From Pseudomonas eucalypticola (GTDB taxonomy: Bacteria > Pseudomonadota > Gammaproteobacteria > Pseudomonadales > Pseudomonadaceae), in NCBI RefSeq assembly GCF_013374995.1, contig NZ_CP056030.1, positions 962,501-1,026,500 of the forward strand: 64,000 bases of DNA, given 5' to 3'. Under the pieces are notes generated by a model. It ran no database searches. It was not told where the DNA came from and worked only from the letters and a program-made list of their open reading frames with translations. Below, one piece after another: positions 1-9,089 of the stretch; position 1 is the first letter of the stretch; each line of letters begins with the position of its first letter. A program made the position numbers and the translations under genes.

Positions 1-468
<468 letters not shown>

Positions 469-610
469 TATAACACCCAAGCAATTTGCGTCGAATGACC
501 AGATTGCGGTGTTGTGAAGATGACATGCACCGAAAGTTTGCAGATTCACAAATACCATCACATACCCGATTCGCTGGAATGCCTCCCAAGGCATCCTGGC
601 TACAGAATTT

Positions 611-725
611 CTTGACGACCATAGAGCATTGGAACCACCTGATCCCATCCCGAACTCAGCAGTGAAACGATGCATCGCCGATGGTAGTGTGGGGTTTCCC
701 CATGTGAGAGTAGGTCATCGTCAAG
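611..725 (+). rRNA. rrf: 5S ribosomal RNA
   Basis: A 115-nt 5S gene. The first bases (cttgacgacc) pair with the last (ggtcatcgtcaag) to form helix I. The interior contains the conserved gaccatagagcattgg, atcccgaactcagcagtgaaa and gatggtagtgtggggtttccccatgtgagag-type blocks typical of pseudomonads. It follows the 23S gene directly with no tRNA between them. Confidence 0.97.
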
Positions 726-736
726 ATTAAATTCCG

Positions 737-772
737 AAACCCCCAGTTGCGAAAGCAGCTGGGGGTTTTGTC
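737..772 (+). terminator. rRNA operon terminator
   Basis: An 11-bp stem of cccccagttgc and gcagctggggg with a gaaa tetraloop is followed by ttttg and a further T-rich run. It sits 12 bp past the 5S gene, so it ends the rRNA operon. Confidence 0.9.
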
Positions 773-898
773 TTTCTGGCGAGTCCAGGCGCTGAGCTGT
801 ACCGGCATATCTCCAATCCACGATGTTATTCCCGCTGAAAATGAATCATCGCGGCCGCTATGGTGTGGATGCTTTAAACCACATCAGGAGAAATTGAA

Positions 899-1423
899 AT
901 GGTATTCACCGAGCATCCCGAATTCAGCTTCAACGCGTTGATTCAGTGGCACCCGGACAGCCGCAGTAGCCGCACGATGGTCGTGATGGATGAATCATCG
1001 ACTGCGCCGGGCCATCTGGTTGGATCAGTTGGCACCCCTGGAACCAACAGCGCAATGGCCCGGTTCACCTGCGGATCCGCCGGTGGGGTTTACTACTATG
1101 AGATCACTGGCGATCAACGGGTTGAAAGGTTGCAAGATACAGTACTGGTAGCCGGCGCCGACGGTTGGGTACGATTTGTTGACCTGGAGAGCGCAGTGCT
1201 GGGGCAGACGACATGGAGCCTCGGCGCAGACCCGAAAGCGTTCAAGATAGGATCACAGGTTGATATCGTATTGAAGGACGGTCGCGGACGGACTGTGAAA
1301 GGTGTAACAGAGGGCGGGACGGTTCATTTGAATCTGAACCGTGGCGAGCCAGTAAAGCTGTCGCTGGTCGTCAGGGGGCGTGAAGACGGGTCGTTCTTTG
1401 ATAAAGTGACGCTTGGCTCCTGA
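899..1423 (+). CDS. Hypothetical protein downstream of the rRNA operon
   Basis: 174 codons starting at an ATG with a good Shine-Dalgarno (aggag about 9 bases upstream). I do not recognise the protein. It has no signal peptide and no membrane segment. It is rich in Gly, Val, Thr and Asp with alternating hydrophobic stretches (for example VDIVLKDGRGRTVKGV near residues 121-136), which suggests a soluble beta-rich fold. It stands alone between the rRNA terminator and the converging mks operon and shares a bidirectional terminator with mksB. In closely related genomes the space after the last rRNA operon often holds variable genes, so this may be strain-variable; that is inference. Confidence 0.7.
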   Translation: MVFTEHPEFSFNALIQWHPDSRSSRTMVVMDESSTAPGHLVGSVGTPGTNSAMARFTCGSAGGVYYYEITGDQRVERLQDTVLVAGADGWVRFVDLESAVLGQTTWSLGADPKAFKIGSQVDIVLKDGRGRTVKGVTEGGTVHLNLNRGEPVKLSLVVRGREDGSFFDKVTLGS

Positions 1424-1437
1424 CAGACACTAGTGCC

Positions 1438-1486
1438 AAAGGCGCCCCCTTGAAGTAACCGAAAGGCTATTTAAGGGGGCGCCCTT
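1438..1486. terminator. Bidirectional terminator between the 899-1423 gene and mksB
   Basis: Inverted repeat aaaggcgcccccttgaa ... ttaagggggcgcccttt with a short inner stem (taacc/ggcta). A-runs and T-runs lie on both outer flanks, so it can end transcription from both converging genes. It directly abuts the stop codon of mksB. Confidence 0.85.
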
Positions 1487-4321
1487 TCACGCTGTTACTT
1501 CTTCAGCTTCACCATCTGCTACCACCGCCTTCACTACCTCATGACGACGAATGTACTTCCAGTCGGACTCATCAATGTAGATGCCGGCAGGCCCACTACC
1601 TCCTTCCAGGTCGATGGCCACATGCGCCGACACCTGCGGCTTCACGCTCGCCAGAATCGGCACGAAGCCTAGTTGCTGGCTGGTTTCCAGCAGCGCTGAC
1701 TGGTTGCGCTCGTCGATGTCTGCCGCTTCGTCCAGGTAGTACGGCAAGCGAATGCGCCCGGCCAGGTCGCGGTCCATCAGGTGCAGCAACAAGTACATGT
1801 TGGTCAGCGCCTTGATGGTCATGGTGGTGCCGTTGGACGCCGCGCCGTCGATGTCGGTGTGGATGACCGGCTGGCCATTGACCTTGGTGATCTCGAACGC
1901 CAGCTCGAACAGGTCCTTGAGGCCCAACTGGTTATGGTTGGCGGCCACCAGGCGGGCCAGGTATTCCTTGGCCTCTTCGTTCTTGTTGTCCTGCTCGGCA
2001 CTCTGGCTGAGGTCGAACACCGACAGGGTTTCGCCTTCTTCGTACTGGCCGGCGCTGTGGATGATCTGGTCGATGTGCTTGAGCGCTTCCTTGTTCGGTG
2101 CCAGCACGATACGGAAGCTTTGCAGGTTGGAGACCTGACGCTTGTTGATCTCGCGGTTGAACAGCGCCAGTTGGTGTTCCAGGCTGTCGTAGTCACTGCG
2201 GATATTGCGCAGGGTACGGGCGATATCGGTGACCGCCGCGCGGCGTGCCTTGGCCAAGGTCAGGGCTTCGTCAGTACGGTGGTCATAAGCGTTGATCAGC
2301 AGCTGCAGGCGGCGCTCCATGTCGTCTTCGCTGTCGAACTTGGCCACGCCCTTCAGGCGTACCTGGGCATAGAGCGCATCGATCTGGCCGTCGACGCGCT
2401 GCAGCCCTTGCCAGCTATCCTGATAGTCATTGAGCAGCGGCAGCAGGTTGTCCATGGAGTCATCCACTGCGTCCATGAACGGCGTGCCGAACGGCAGGTC
2501 CGCCGGCAGCAGTTGGCGACGGCGCAGGGCATCGTCCAGGGTGCGTTGCTTGGCTTCCATGTCGGCGATCTGCCGGCCTACCAGTTGCAGCTTGGCGGAC
2601 AGTTGCTGGACGCGTTCGGTAAAGGCATCACTGGAACGCTTGAGTTCGTCCTGGGCGGCTTCCATCTGCGCCAGTTGCTCCAGCTTGTCGCCTTCCTCGG
2701 CGCTCAGGGTCTGGGTACGGCGGAAGTCTTCCAAGGCTTTCTGAGCATCGAGCACCTGTTGGTACAGGGTTTCGGTTTGCTCCTTGCTCGCCGCACGGTC
2801 GGAAGCCACGGCCTGTTGAGTCTTGAGCTGCTTGAGCTCTTTCTCCAGGCGCTCCTTCTGCTCGCGCAATGCGGCGCGGTCGGCCAGGGCCTGCAAGGCC
2901 GGCGGGTCGATGTGCGACAGGTCGATGGAAATGCCCGGCACTTCGAAGCGCTCGCCCTTGAAGCCGTCAAGAATGGCTTCCAGGGATTTGACCCACGCGT
3001 CGCTGTCGTCCAGGGCGATACCTTGCTCACCCAGCGGCAGGCTGAACAGTGCGCTGTTGAACAGACGCATAAGGCGCTCGACATCCTGCTGCGAGAATTC
3101 TTCGCGCAGGCGGGCGTAGCTGTTGTTGTCGGCGTGGTCGAGTTGCTGTTTCACCGACTTCAGGCGTTTTTCCAGGTCGCGCAAGCGCTCTTCCAGGTCT
3201 TCGGCACTGAACTGGCGCGATTGGGCCAGGGCGCCGGCCAATTCATCGTGAGCGTCCTTGGCGGCCAGCAGTTGCTGCTCCAGGGTTTTCACGTCGTTGA
3301 CCAGGGCAAAGCGATGCTTGAGCACCGACAGCTCGCCCAGCCAGCGTTGCACGCCGGTGATCTCGCGCTCCAGGCGCATGAGCTCCTGGGTACCGCCGCG
3401 CTGGTTGTTCTGCAGGGCGTCCTGTTCCTTGCGGTAATGCTCGGCCTGGATGACCAGCTCTTCCTTGCGCGCGCCGGAATAGTCCTGCCAGGTGCCAAGC
3501 AACGAGTCGAGGACCGGCGAAATACGATGCAGCTTGCCGCGCAGGATATCGCGCTGGCGAACACCGTTCGCCAAGGCTTCCACCAGCGGCCCGGCGGACA
3601 CCAGCGAGTTGTAGTCCTGCTCCATGCGACGCACGTCGCGGAAGGCTTCTTCGCAGGCAGCGATGTAGTCCACGCTGCCCGAGCGCAGGCTGTGCTCGAA
3701 GGCATCGAGGAACAGTTGCTTGAGCTTGGCGGCGGTGATCTCGCGCATGTGCAGCAAATTGATGAACAGGGCGCGGAAAGTCTTCAGGCTCTGCTCACTG
3801 GTGGAGCGCAGCGGAATCAGCGTCAGGTCCAGGGGCACCGACGTGTGGCCGCCAACCAGCAGGCGTCGCAGTTCATCAGGCTTGAGCTCGTAGGCTTTCA
3901 GGCCATTGCGCTCAAGGTTGGTGAACAGCTCTTTCTGCCGCAGGCAAGTATCGTTCTTCTGGTAGTGAGCCAGGTCCAGTTCGCCTTTGTAGGCGAAGAA
4001 CTGGTGGCCGAAACCACCGCCGGGGCCGCGGCCCACCACACCGATGACGTGGGGGCCGTGGGGCAGGGAGACCTCGCAGAGGATATAGCTGGTGTCGCTG
4101 GCGAAGTAGAAGCGCCGCGACTGTTCCAGGCTGTATTTGCCGAAGCTCATGTCCGACATGCGTGCCAGAATCGGAAACTGCAGGGCGTTGATGGAGGCAG
4201 ACTTGCCCAGGTTGTTGGCGCCGTACACCGATAGCGGGTTTTCCAGCGGGAACAGGCCCAGGCTGTAACCGGCGGTGTTCAGCAGGGCGAAGCGGCGGAT
4301 GCCATAGCGTTCCTGGCTCAT
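1487..4321 (-). CDS. mksB: Condensin ATPase subunit MksB
   Basis: 944-residue SMC-like ATPase of the MksBEF condensin, which compacts and organises the chromosome. The Walker A motif GANNLGKS is at residues 34-41. Long heptad-rich coiled coils fill roughly residues 220-420 and 480-760, interrupted by a short hinge-like region. Near the C-terminus are a signature-type SNGTTMTIKAL and a Walker B YYLDEAADID. The length is typical for MksB and much shorter than MukB (about 1480). The start ATG overlaps the stop of mksE by 4 bp (ATGA), indicating translational coupling as last gene of mksF-mksE-mksB. No jetD/mksG nuclease follows, so this is the chromosomal type rather than the anti-plasmid Wadjet type. 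Confidence 0.93.
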   Translation of the reverse strand: MSQERYGIRRFALLNTAGYSLGLFPLENPLSVYGANNLGKSASINALQFPILARMSDMSFGKYSLEQSRRFYFASDTSYILCEVSLPHGPHVIGVVGRGPGGGFGHQFFAYKGELDLAHYQKNDTCLRQKELFTNLERNGLKAYELKPDELRRLLVGGHTSVPLDLTLIPLRSTSEQSLKTFRALFINLLHMREITAAKLKQLFLDAFEHSLRSGSVDYIAACEEAFRDVRRMEQDYNSLVSAGPLVEALANGVRQRDILRGKLHRISPVLDSLLGTWQDYSGARKEELVIQAEHYRKEQDALQNNQRGGTQELMRLEREITGVQRWLGELSVLKHRFALVNDVKTLEQQLLAAKDAHDELAGALAQSRQFSAEDLEERLRDLEKRLKSVKQQLDHADNNSYARLREEFSQQDVERLMRLFNSALFSLPLGEQGIALDDSDAWVKSLEAILDGFKGERFEVPGISIDLSHIDPPALQALADRAALREQKERLEKELKQLKTQQAVASDRAASKEQTETLYQQVLDAQKALEDFRRTQTLSAEEGDKLEQLAQMEAAQDELKRSSDAFTERVQQLSAKLQLVGRQIADMEAKQRTLDDALRRRQLLPADLPFGTPFMDAVDDSMDNLLPLLNDYQDSWQGLQRVDGQIDALYAQVRLKGVAKFDSEDDMERRLQLLINAYDHRTDEALTLAKARRAAVTDIARTLRNIRSDYDSLEHQLALFNREINKRQVSNLQSFRIVLAPNKEALKHIDQIIHSAGQYEEGETLSVFDLSQSAEQDNKNEEAKEYLARLVAANHNQLGLKDLFELAFEITKVNGQPVIHTDIDGAASNGTTMTIKALTNMYLLLHLMDRDLAGRIRLPYYLDEAADIDERNQSALLETSQQLGFVPILASVKPQVSAHVAIDLEGGSGPAGIYIDESDWKYIRRHEVVKAVVADGEAEEVTA

Positions 4322-4989
4322 GCATCGATCTCCTGTTCTTCGGCAATGGCGCGTGCCAGGGCCTCTTCTTCCGACTCGTCGTTGTCCTCGATCACCACGA
4401 TGTCGTCATCGTCCACCAGTACCGGGGTTGGCAGCGGCAGGTCGCTGTGCAGGCTGGCCGCCAGGTTGCGGTCCTGCTGCACCGACAGGCATACGTCGAG
4501 GAAGCGATGCATGGGCGGCAGGAAGCGGTACACACCGTTCTCTTCGCCGGCGAAGCCCAACTGGGTCATGCGGCGCATGATTTTCTCTTCCAGCTCTTCG
4601 GGCGTCTGCACTTCGGCCTGCAGGAACAGGTCGCGGTATTTCTCCAGCAGCGAAGGCAGTTCGTCGCGGCCGATGCTGCCGCCGTCCAGCACGGCCATGG
4701 GGTCGCGGCCCTGGTCTGCCAGGTGTTCCACCAGAATGAAGGTGAACAGCGAGAGGCGTTGGGCGGTCTTGTTGACCTGGGCGGCAGCCTGCTCGGGCAC
4801 GAAGTAGAAGAAGCCACGGGTGTCGCATACCAGGTCGAAGCCCAGGGCGCGGAACAGGCCGCGGTACTGGTCCTGCAGGTTGGACAATTGCGCGTACAGC
4901 TCCGGGTCCCTGCGGCTGATGTGGAAACCTTTGAACAGCTCGCGAAAGATCGGCGCCAGCTGGGACATTTCGGACAGATCAAGATTCAT
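4318..4989 (-). CDS. mksE: Condensin accessory subunit MksE
   Basis: 223-residue small winged-helix (kite-type) subunit that bridges MksB and the kleisin MksF. It begins with LSEMSQLAPIFRELFKGFHISRRD-like sequence characteristic of the family and ends in a very acidic tail (residues about 190-220, rich in Asp and Glu), as often seen in MksE. The start overlaps the end of mksF by 11 bp and its stop overlaps the mksB start by 4 bp, so the three genes are one operon. Identification rests on gene order plus the N-terminal sequence. Confidence 0.88.
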   Translation of the reverse strand: MNLDLSEMSQLAPIFRELFKGFHISRRDPELYAQLSNLQDQYRGLFRALGFDLVCDTRGFFYFVPEQAAAQVNKTAQRLSLFTFILVEHLADQGRDPMAVLDGGSIGRDELPSLLEKYRDLFLQAEVQTPEELEEKIMRRMTQLGFAGEENGVYRFLPPMHRFLDVCLSVQQDRNLAASLHSDLPLPTPVLVDDDDIVVIEDNDESEEEALARAIAEEQEIDA

Positions 4990-6268
4990 GTGCAGTGCTC
5001 GCAGAGGGTTCCAGCGGCGCGGCCTGGGCCGCGGCGGCGCTGGAAAGCAGGGCGAAGGAGCGCAGGCTCACGCGGTGCTCCAGGGTGTGGTACTCGCGGC
5101 GCTCCAGGCGCTCACGGGCAAAGCGTTTGTCCCGGGACAGGCGCGAGAACCAGTACAGCAGTTCGTCAGTGGCGCCTTCGGGCTCCTGTTCCAGCAACCA
5201 GGTCATCAGGTCGGGCAGCGGCAGGGCGTCTTCGCAGCGATCGAGCATTTCCTTGACCGTGCGCGGCGCCTTGGGCGCATCGCCCTGGCGGGTCTTGTGC
5301 GCCTTGGGGAACTGCGCCGGCTTGGCTTCGAAGCGGGCCAGGGCGTAGACATAGGCTTCCACCTGGCTGGCACTGCCGAGAAACGTACTCTGGGGCCGGG
5401 TGAACATTGGCATCGCCGCTTGCGGTACCGCGTCCAGGCCCTTGCGGCGAATCGCTGACAGGGCCAGCGCGGCGCCACGGGTCACGGCGTTGTGCCGGCG
5501 CGCTTCTTCGCGCAGCGGCAGCAGCAATTCGCGGGCATGGCGCAGGGTCAGCTGGGCGCGGGTCTGCATTTCGAGGATGCGTGCGTGGGTGCGCAGCAAC
5601 ATGTCGTCATCCACCAGGTGGCCCAGGCGTTGCTGCTCGGTGAGCATGCGCAGCAGCACGTTCTCGACCTTGCGCACGCCTTGCTCGAATGCGCCGTCGG
5701 CGTTCACCAACTGGATCATCGGCTCGACGTACTCGTCCCAGGTGGCCAGCACTTCGGCGTAGCGCTGGCGCAGGGGAATCTGCCGGTCGCTGGTCTTGGC
5801 GCGTTCGGCCACGGCTACCAGGGCCTGCTCATCGTTGTCGAGCTTCTTCAGCACGTCGCGGATACGCATATCCAGCAAGCGCAGTTGGCGGGCCAGGTCG
5901 TTGCCGTCGCGAATATCGAACGCGTCCTGGATGTGCCCGGCCAGACGTTCCAGGTGGCGCAGGTAGGCTTCGATCTCCAGGCACAGGCCCAGGCGGTGCT
6001 CGCGGCGCAGGTAAGCGAGGAAGTCGTGGATCTGGGCGTTGAGCTCGAAGCGGTTCGGGCTCTTGGCCACCGGCACCAGGATATCCAGGCGGATCCACAC
6101 GTCGAGCACGGCGGTGATGTCCTGCGGCGTGCTGTCCAATTGCTGGGCAGCGACCTGCTGGCGCAGTTCGCTGAGGCTCAGGGTGCCCTGGTCGAAATGG
6201 GAGCACAGCGGTTCGAGCAATGCCCAGTGTTCGGCGAGTGCGCGCAAGACGCGCTTGGGTTCGATCAT
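4979..6268 (-). CDS. mksF: Condensin kleisin subunit MksF
   Basis: 429-residue kleisin-like subunit, first gene of mksFEB. The N-terminal third looks like a winged helix (EPKRVLRALAEHWALLEPL onwards) and the middle is helical, consistent with MukF/MksF architecture. It links the MksB heads and recruits MksE. The ATG at 6268 is the first start after a roughly 130-bp region shared with the divergent 6401 gene, so the operon promoter should lie at 6269-6400. No obvious repressor site was seen there. Confidence 0.88.
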   Translation of the reverse strand: MIEPKRVLRALAEHWALLEPLCSHFDQGTLSLSELRQQVAAQQLDSTPQDITAVLDVWIRLDILVPVAKSPNRFELNAQIHDFLAYLRREHRLGLCLEIEAYLRHLERLAGHIQDAFDIRDGNDLARQLRLLDMRIRDVLKKLDNDEQALVAVAERAKTSDRQIPLRQRYAEVLATWDEYVEPMIQLVNADGAFEQGVRKVENVLLRMLTEQQRLGHLVDDDMLLRTHARILEMQTRAQLTLRHARELLLPLREEARRHNAVTRGAALALSAIRRKGLDAVPQAAMPMFTRPQSTFLGSASQVEAYVYALARFEAKPAQFPKAHKTRQGDAPKAPRTVKEMLDRCEDALPLPDLMTWLLEQEPEGATDELLYWFSRLSRDKRFARERLERREYHTLEHRVSLRSFALLSSAAAAQAAPLEPSASTAHES

Positions 6269-6400
6269 TGGATGGCCGACTCGTTGCCAGATAAAAGGGG
6301 CGATTGTACTGCATCAGCCACCCGATCATTGAGCCCCTGATCGACTTGGCAGCGGTTTGTCGCGATCAACTGCGGCACGGCGCACAGAACGGCGGTAGAA

Positions 6401-7210
6401 TTGGCGTTTAACTTATCCACAGATGGCCGCGCTTTGTTAATCGAGTCCAGTCGCCGCGCTTACCTGGCAGCCATGCAAGTGGTGCAATGGCTGCCCCGTA
6501 CCGAATTGCCGTTCGCTGCGCCCTCGCGCCCTGAACTGCTGGCCCCGCCCACCCCGGTGGAACCGCCGCCACAGGCCGCCTCGCCAGCGCCGGCCAGCGC
6601 CGCCGTGCCCGTGGCGCGTGCACCGGAAAGGCTGAAAATCGAAGTGCCGCGACCCACGCCCAAGGTGGCCGCCAAGCCGGTACCCGAACCCGAGGCCGCC
6701 CCCTTGGCGCCGAAAGTGGTGCAGGCACCGCCGCCGCGCTTTGCCCTGCAACTGCTGCGCGCCGGCAGTTGCCTGGTTCTGGTCGAACTGCCCACTGGCG
6801 AACCGTTCCAGAGCCGCGACCCCGCCTACCTGCTGCTCAAGGACATGCTGCGCGCCGCCGGCCTGCCTGACGCCCCGCAGATCATCGGCGAGCCGGTGCG
6901 CTGGCCGCTGCTGGTGCGCGGCAACCTGGACCAGGGCCCGGAAGCTGCGCGCGATTTCGTCCAGGGCTTTGTCCTGGCGCGCCTGGAAGAAGCCCCATGC
7001 GCCTGTCTTTGGCTGGTGGGGTTGCCCGCCGTGCGGTTTGCCGGTGAAGCCAATGCCGAAGACTACAACCGTGATTTGCAGGTCGAGGGCCTGGGCGACG
7101 CCTGGTGCCTGCCGGGCCTGGAATTGTTGATGGACGAGCCGCAACGCAAGGCGGACGTCTGGAAAGCCATGCGCCGACTGATGGCGCGCTGGAAACCGAA
7201 GAATGACTGA
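6401..7210 (+). CDS. Conserved proline-rich hypothetical protein upstream of rimI
   Basis: 269 codons from a TTG at 6401. The true start is uncertain: TTG at 6434 keeps the LLIESSRRAYL segment that I recall as conserved in relatives, and ATG at 6473 is also possible; none has a strong Shine-Dalgarno. After a short helix with MQVVQWLPRTELPFAAPSRPE comes a long Pro/Ala-rich linker (about residues 45-110) of the type that makes automatic pipelines call such proteins TonB-like, then a compact C-terminal domain. No membrane anchor is visible, so the TonB label is not supported. It overlaps rimI by 8 bp and is probably cotranscribed with it. Function unknown. Confidence 0.8.
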   Translation: MAFNLSTDGRALLIESSRRAYLAAMQVVQWLPRTELPFAAPSRPELLAPPTPVEPPPQAASPAPASAAVPVARAPERLKIEVPRPTPKVAAKPVPEPEAAPLAPKVVQAPPPRFALQLLRAGSCLVLVELPTGEPFQSRDPAYLLLKDMLRAAGLPDAPQIIGEPVRWPLLVRGNLDQGPEAARDFVQGFVLARLEEAPCACLWLVGLPAVRFAGEANAEDYNRDLQVEGLGDAWCLPGLELLMDEPQRKADVWKAMRRLMARWKPKND

Positions 7211-7655
7211 TGCCGTGACCTTCCGCCGGATGACCGAGGCGGACCTTGAAGCCGTGTTGAAGATCGAATACGCCGCCTACAGCCATCCGTGGACGCGGGG
7301 TATCTTCCTCGACGGGTTGAAGTCATACGAGATCTGGCTGATGTTCGAAGGGCAGCAGCAGGTGGGGCACGGGGTGATCAACGTGATCATCGATGAAGCG
7401 CACCTGCTCAACATCACCGTCAAGCCGGAAAGCCAGGGGCGCGGGTTGGGGTTGCGGCTGCTGGAGCGGCTTATGAGTCGTGCCTACGAAATGAATGGGC
7501 GTGAGTGCTTTCTGGAAGTGCGCGACAGCAATCGCTCTGCATACCGGTTGTATGAACGCTTCGGCTTCAACGAAATCGGCCGGCGCCGGGATTACTACCC
7601 GATAGCGGGCGGACGCGAAGATGCGCTGGTGATGGCCTGCACCTTGTTCGAATAA
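7203..7655 (+). CDS. rimI: Ribosomal protein bS18-alanine N-acetyltransferase
   Basis: 150-residue GNAT acetyltransferase that acetylates the N-terminal alanine of ribosomal protein S18. The acetyl-CoA loop appears as VKPESQGRGLGLRLLERL (about residues 80-97, Q/RxxGxG/A pattern). The segments FLEVRDSNRSAYRLYERFGF and RRRDYYP are hallmarks of RimI. Length is normal. The gene starts inside the end of the preceding proline-rich gene. Confidence 0.95.
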   Translation: MTDAVTFRRMTEADLEAVLKIEYAAYSHPWTRGIFLDGLKSYEIWLMFEGQQQVGHGVINVIIDEAHLLNITVKPESQGRGLGLRLLERLMSRAYEMNGRECFLEVRDSNRSAYRLYERFGFNEIGRRRDYYPIAGGREDALVMACTLFE

Positions 7656-7670
7656 CCTGGGTGCCCCGTC

Positions 7671-7860
7671 GCAGGACCGGGCGCTGCGGTGTATCAGGCG
7701 CAACGCGGTGAAGCCTTCCCGAGCTTCGCCCGGTCCCACAGGGTAATCCCCACCTCCGCGGCCATCCTCTGTGGGACCGGGCGCCAGCTCGGGAAGCCGT
7801 CGCCGCGGTGTATCAAGCGCAACGCGGTGAGGCCTTCCCGAGCTTCGCTCGGTCCCGCAG
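7671..7860. repeat. REP-type repeat cluster after rimI
   Basis: A roughly 52-bp sequence, beginning gcggtgtatcaggcgcaacg and ending cttcgcccggtccc, occurs at about 7686-7737 and again at 7805-7856 with about four differences, a spacing of 119 bp. Between them is an inverted partial copy (gtgggaccgggcgccagctcgggaagcc, 7771-7798). Direct and inverted halves together make a REP/REPIN-like extragenic palindrome cluster in the 216-bp gap between the converging rimI and 7872-8285 genes. Confidence 0.85.
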
Positions 7861-7871
7861 GAGCAGCATGT

Positions 7872-8285
7872 TCAGCGCCGTTCGGGTTTACCGTCCAATG
7901 GGTCCAACTGCGCCAGTTCAGCCTCGTCCAGGCCATCGCCGCCGCCTATGTCGTCCTCGTCGACAATGCTCAGCGCCAGGTCCGCCGGCCGGCCACTGCC
8001 GACTTCGTGGGGCGAGCGCGCGCCATCTTCATCGATCAGGGTTTCGGGGCTCATGTCGTCATCGGTGGGGTTGTGGTCGTCCATCGATGCGCCGGTCATG
8101 CCGGCTTCTCGCACCCGGCTGGGCGGCTGCTCCTGATCGATCTCGGCCTGGGTGATCTCGTCACCAATCTTTGCCGTGGGCTCGTCCTCGTCCAGATGCA
8201 GCTCCTCCATGGAGCCCATGCGGTCTTCGTTGTCATCGATGGGCGCCGGTTGCGGGGCGTGCATCGGGCGGTGTGACTCGGTCAT
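7872..8285 (-). CDS. Acidic, low-complexity conserved pseudomonad protein
   Basis: 137 residues, strongly acidic and rich in Asp, Glu, Pro and Gly, with almost no hydrophobic core, so likely disordered. It carries repeated IDEDGA/VDEDDI/DEDEP stretches. Relatives next to carbonic anhydrase in pseudomonads are sometimes labelled serine kinase/phosphatase, but I see no kinase or phosphatase motif and would not use that name. It is divergent from the carbonic anhydrase gene. Confidence 0.75.
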   Translation of the reverse strand: MTESHRPMHAPQPAPIDDNEDRMGSMEELHLDEDEPTAKIGDEITQAEIDQEQPPSRVREAGMTGASMDDHNPTDDDMSPETLIDEDGARSPHEVGSGRPADLALSIVDEDDIGGGDGLDEAELAQLDPLDGKPERR

Positions 8286-8432
8286 GGTAATTCCTCATGT
8301 TTGGGGCCTTAATAGGGTGGACCCGTGGCCTTCATGAAGATTCCGCCTGTTTTGCATCGGCCATCGCCACCGCGCGTGACCCGCCAGGCGCGGCGCCAGT
8401 CATAGCTTGCGCACCAATATCGAGGCTAGAAC

Positions 8433-9068
8433 ATGAACGATCTACAGGAACTGATTGATAACAACGCCCGCTGGGCTGAAGGCATCAAGCAGAAGGATCC
8501 CGACTTCTTCGCCAAGCTGGCCCGCCAGCAGACGCCCGAGTTTCTCTGGATCGGCTGTTCCGATGCACGGGTACCAGCCAATGAAATCGTCGGCATGCTG
8601 CCGGGCGATCTGTTTGTACACCGCAACGTTGCCAACGTGGTGCTGCACACCGACCTCAACTGCCTGTCGGTCATCCAGTACGCGGTGGACGTGCTCAAGG
8701 TCAAACACATTCTGGTCACTGGCCACTACGGCTGCGGCGGCGTGCGAGCGTCCATGCAGGACCGCCAGTTCGGCTTGATCGACGGCTGGCTGCGTTCAAT
8801 CCGCGACCTGTATTACGAGCACCGTCTGGCGTTGGCCGAATTGCCAACCGAGGAGGAGCAGGTCGACCGGCTGTGCGAACTGAACGTGATCCAGCAAGTG
8901 GCCAACGTTGCCCACACCAGCATCGTCCAGAACGCCTGGCACCGCGGTCAGAGCCTGTCGGTGCATGGTTGCATCTATGGCATCAAGGACGGCCGCTGGA
9001 AGAGCCTGGGCGCCAACATCAGCGGCTTCGAGCAACTGCCGCCGCAATACCGTTTGCGCCCGCTTTAA
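8433..9068 (+). CDS. can: Beta-class carbonic anhydrase
   Basis: 211-residue cytoplasmic zinc enzyme interconverting CO2 and bicarbonate. The zinc ligands are visible as Cys42 with the Asp44/Arg46 dyad in GCSDARVPANE, and His98/Cys101 in GHYGCGGV. Length and the motif WIGCSDAR place it in the beta class. The ATG follows gaggctagaac with a modest Shine-Dalgarno. It is transcribed alone, divergent from the acidic protein gene. Confidence 0.95.
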   Translation: MNDLQELIDNNARWAEGIKQKDPDFFAKLARQQTPEFLWIGCSDARVPANEIVGMLPGDLFVHRNVANVVLHTDLNCLSVIQYAVDVLKVKHILVTGHYGCGGVRASMQDRQFGLIDGWLRSIRDLYYEHRLALAELPTEEEQVDRLCELNVIQQVANVAHTSIVQNAWHRGQSLSVHGCIYGIKDGRWKSLGANISGFEQLPPQYRLRPL

Positions 9069-9089
9069 TCTGTAACCTCCCGCAGACAG

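Noticed and set aside
1781..4234. An 817-codon open frame antisense to mksB
   Set aside because: It mirrors the GC-rich codon pattern of mksB, has repetitive hydrophobic/Gln content and no ribosome site; mksB motifs are unambiguous.
6401..7210. TonB-like energy transducer
   Set aside because: Only the Pro/Ala-rich linker suggests it; there is no N-terminal membrane anchor or TonB C-terminal domain.
7872..8285. Serine kinase/phosphatase
   Set aside because: No catalytic motif of either class; the protein is short, acidic and probably disordered.
8611..8621. tttgtaca inside the carbonic anhydrase gene as another light-response half-site
   Set aside because: There is no second half-site at 12 bp and it lies within coding sequence.
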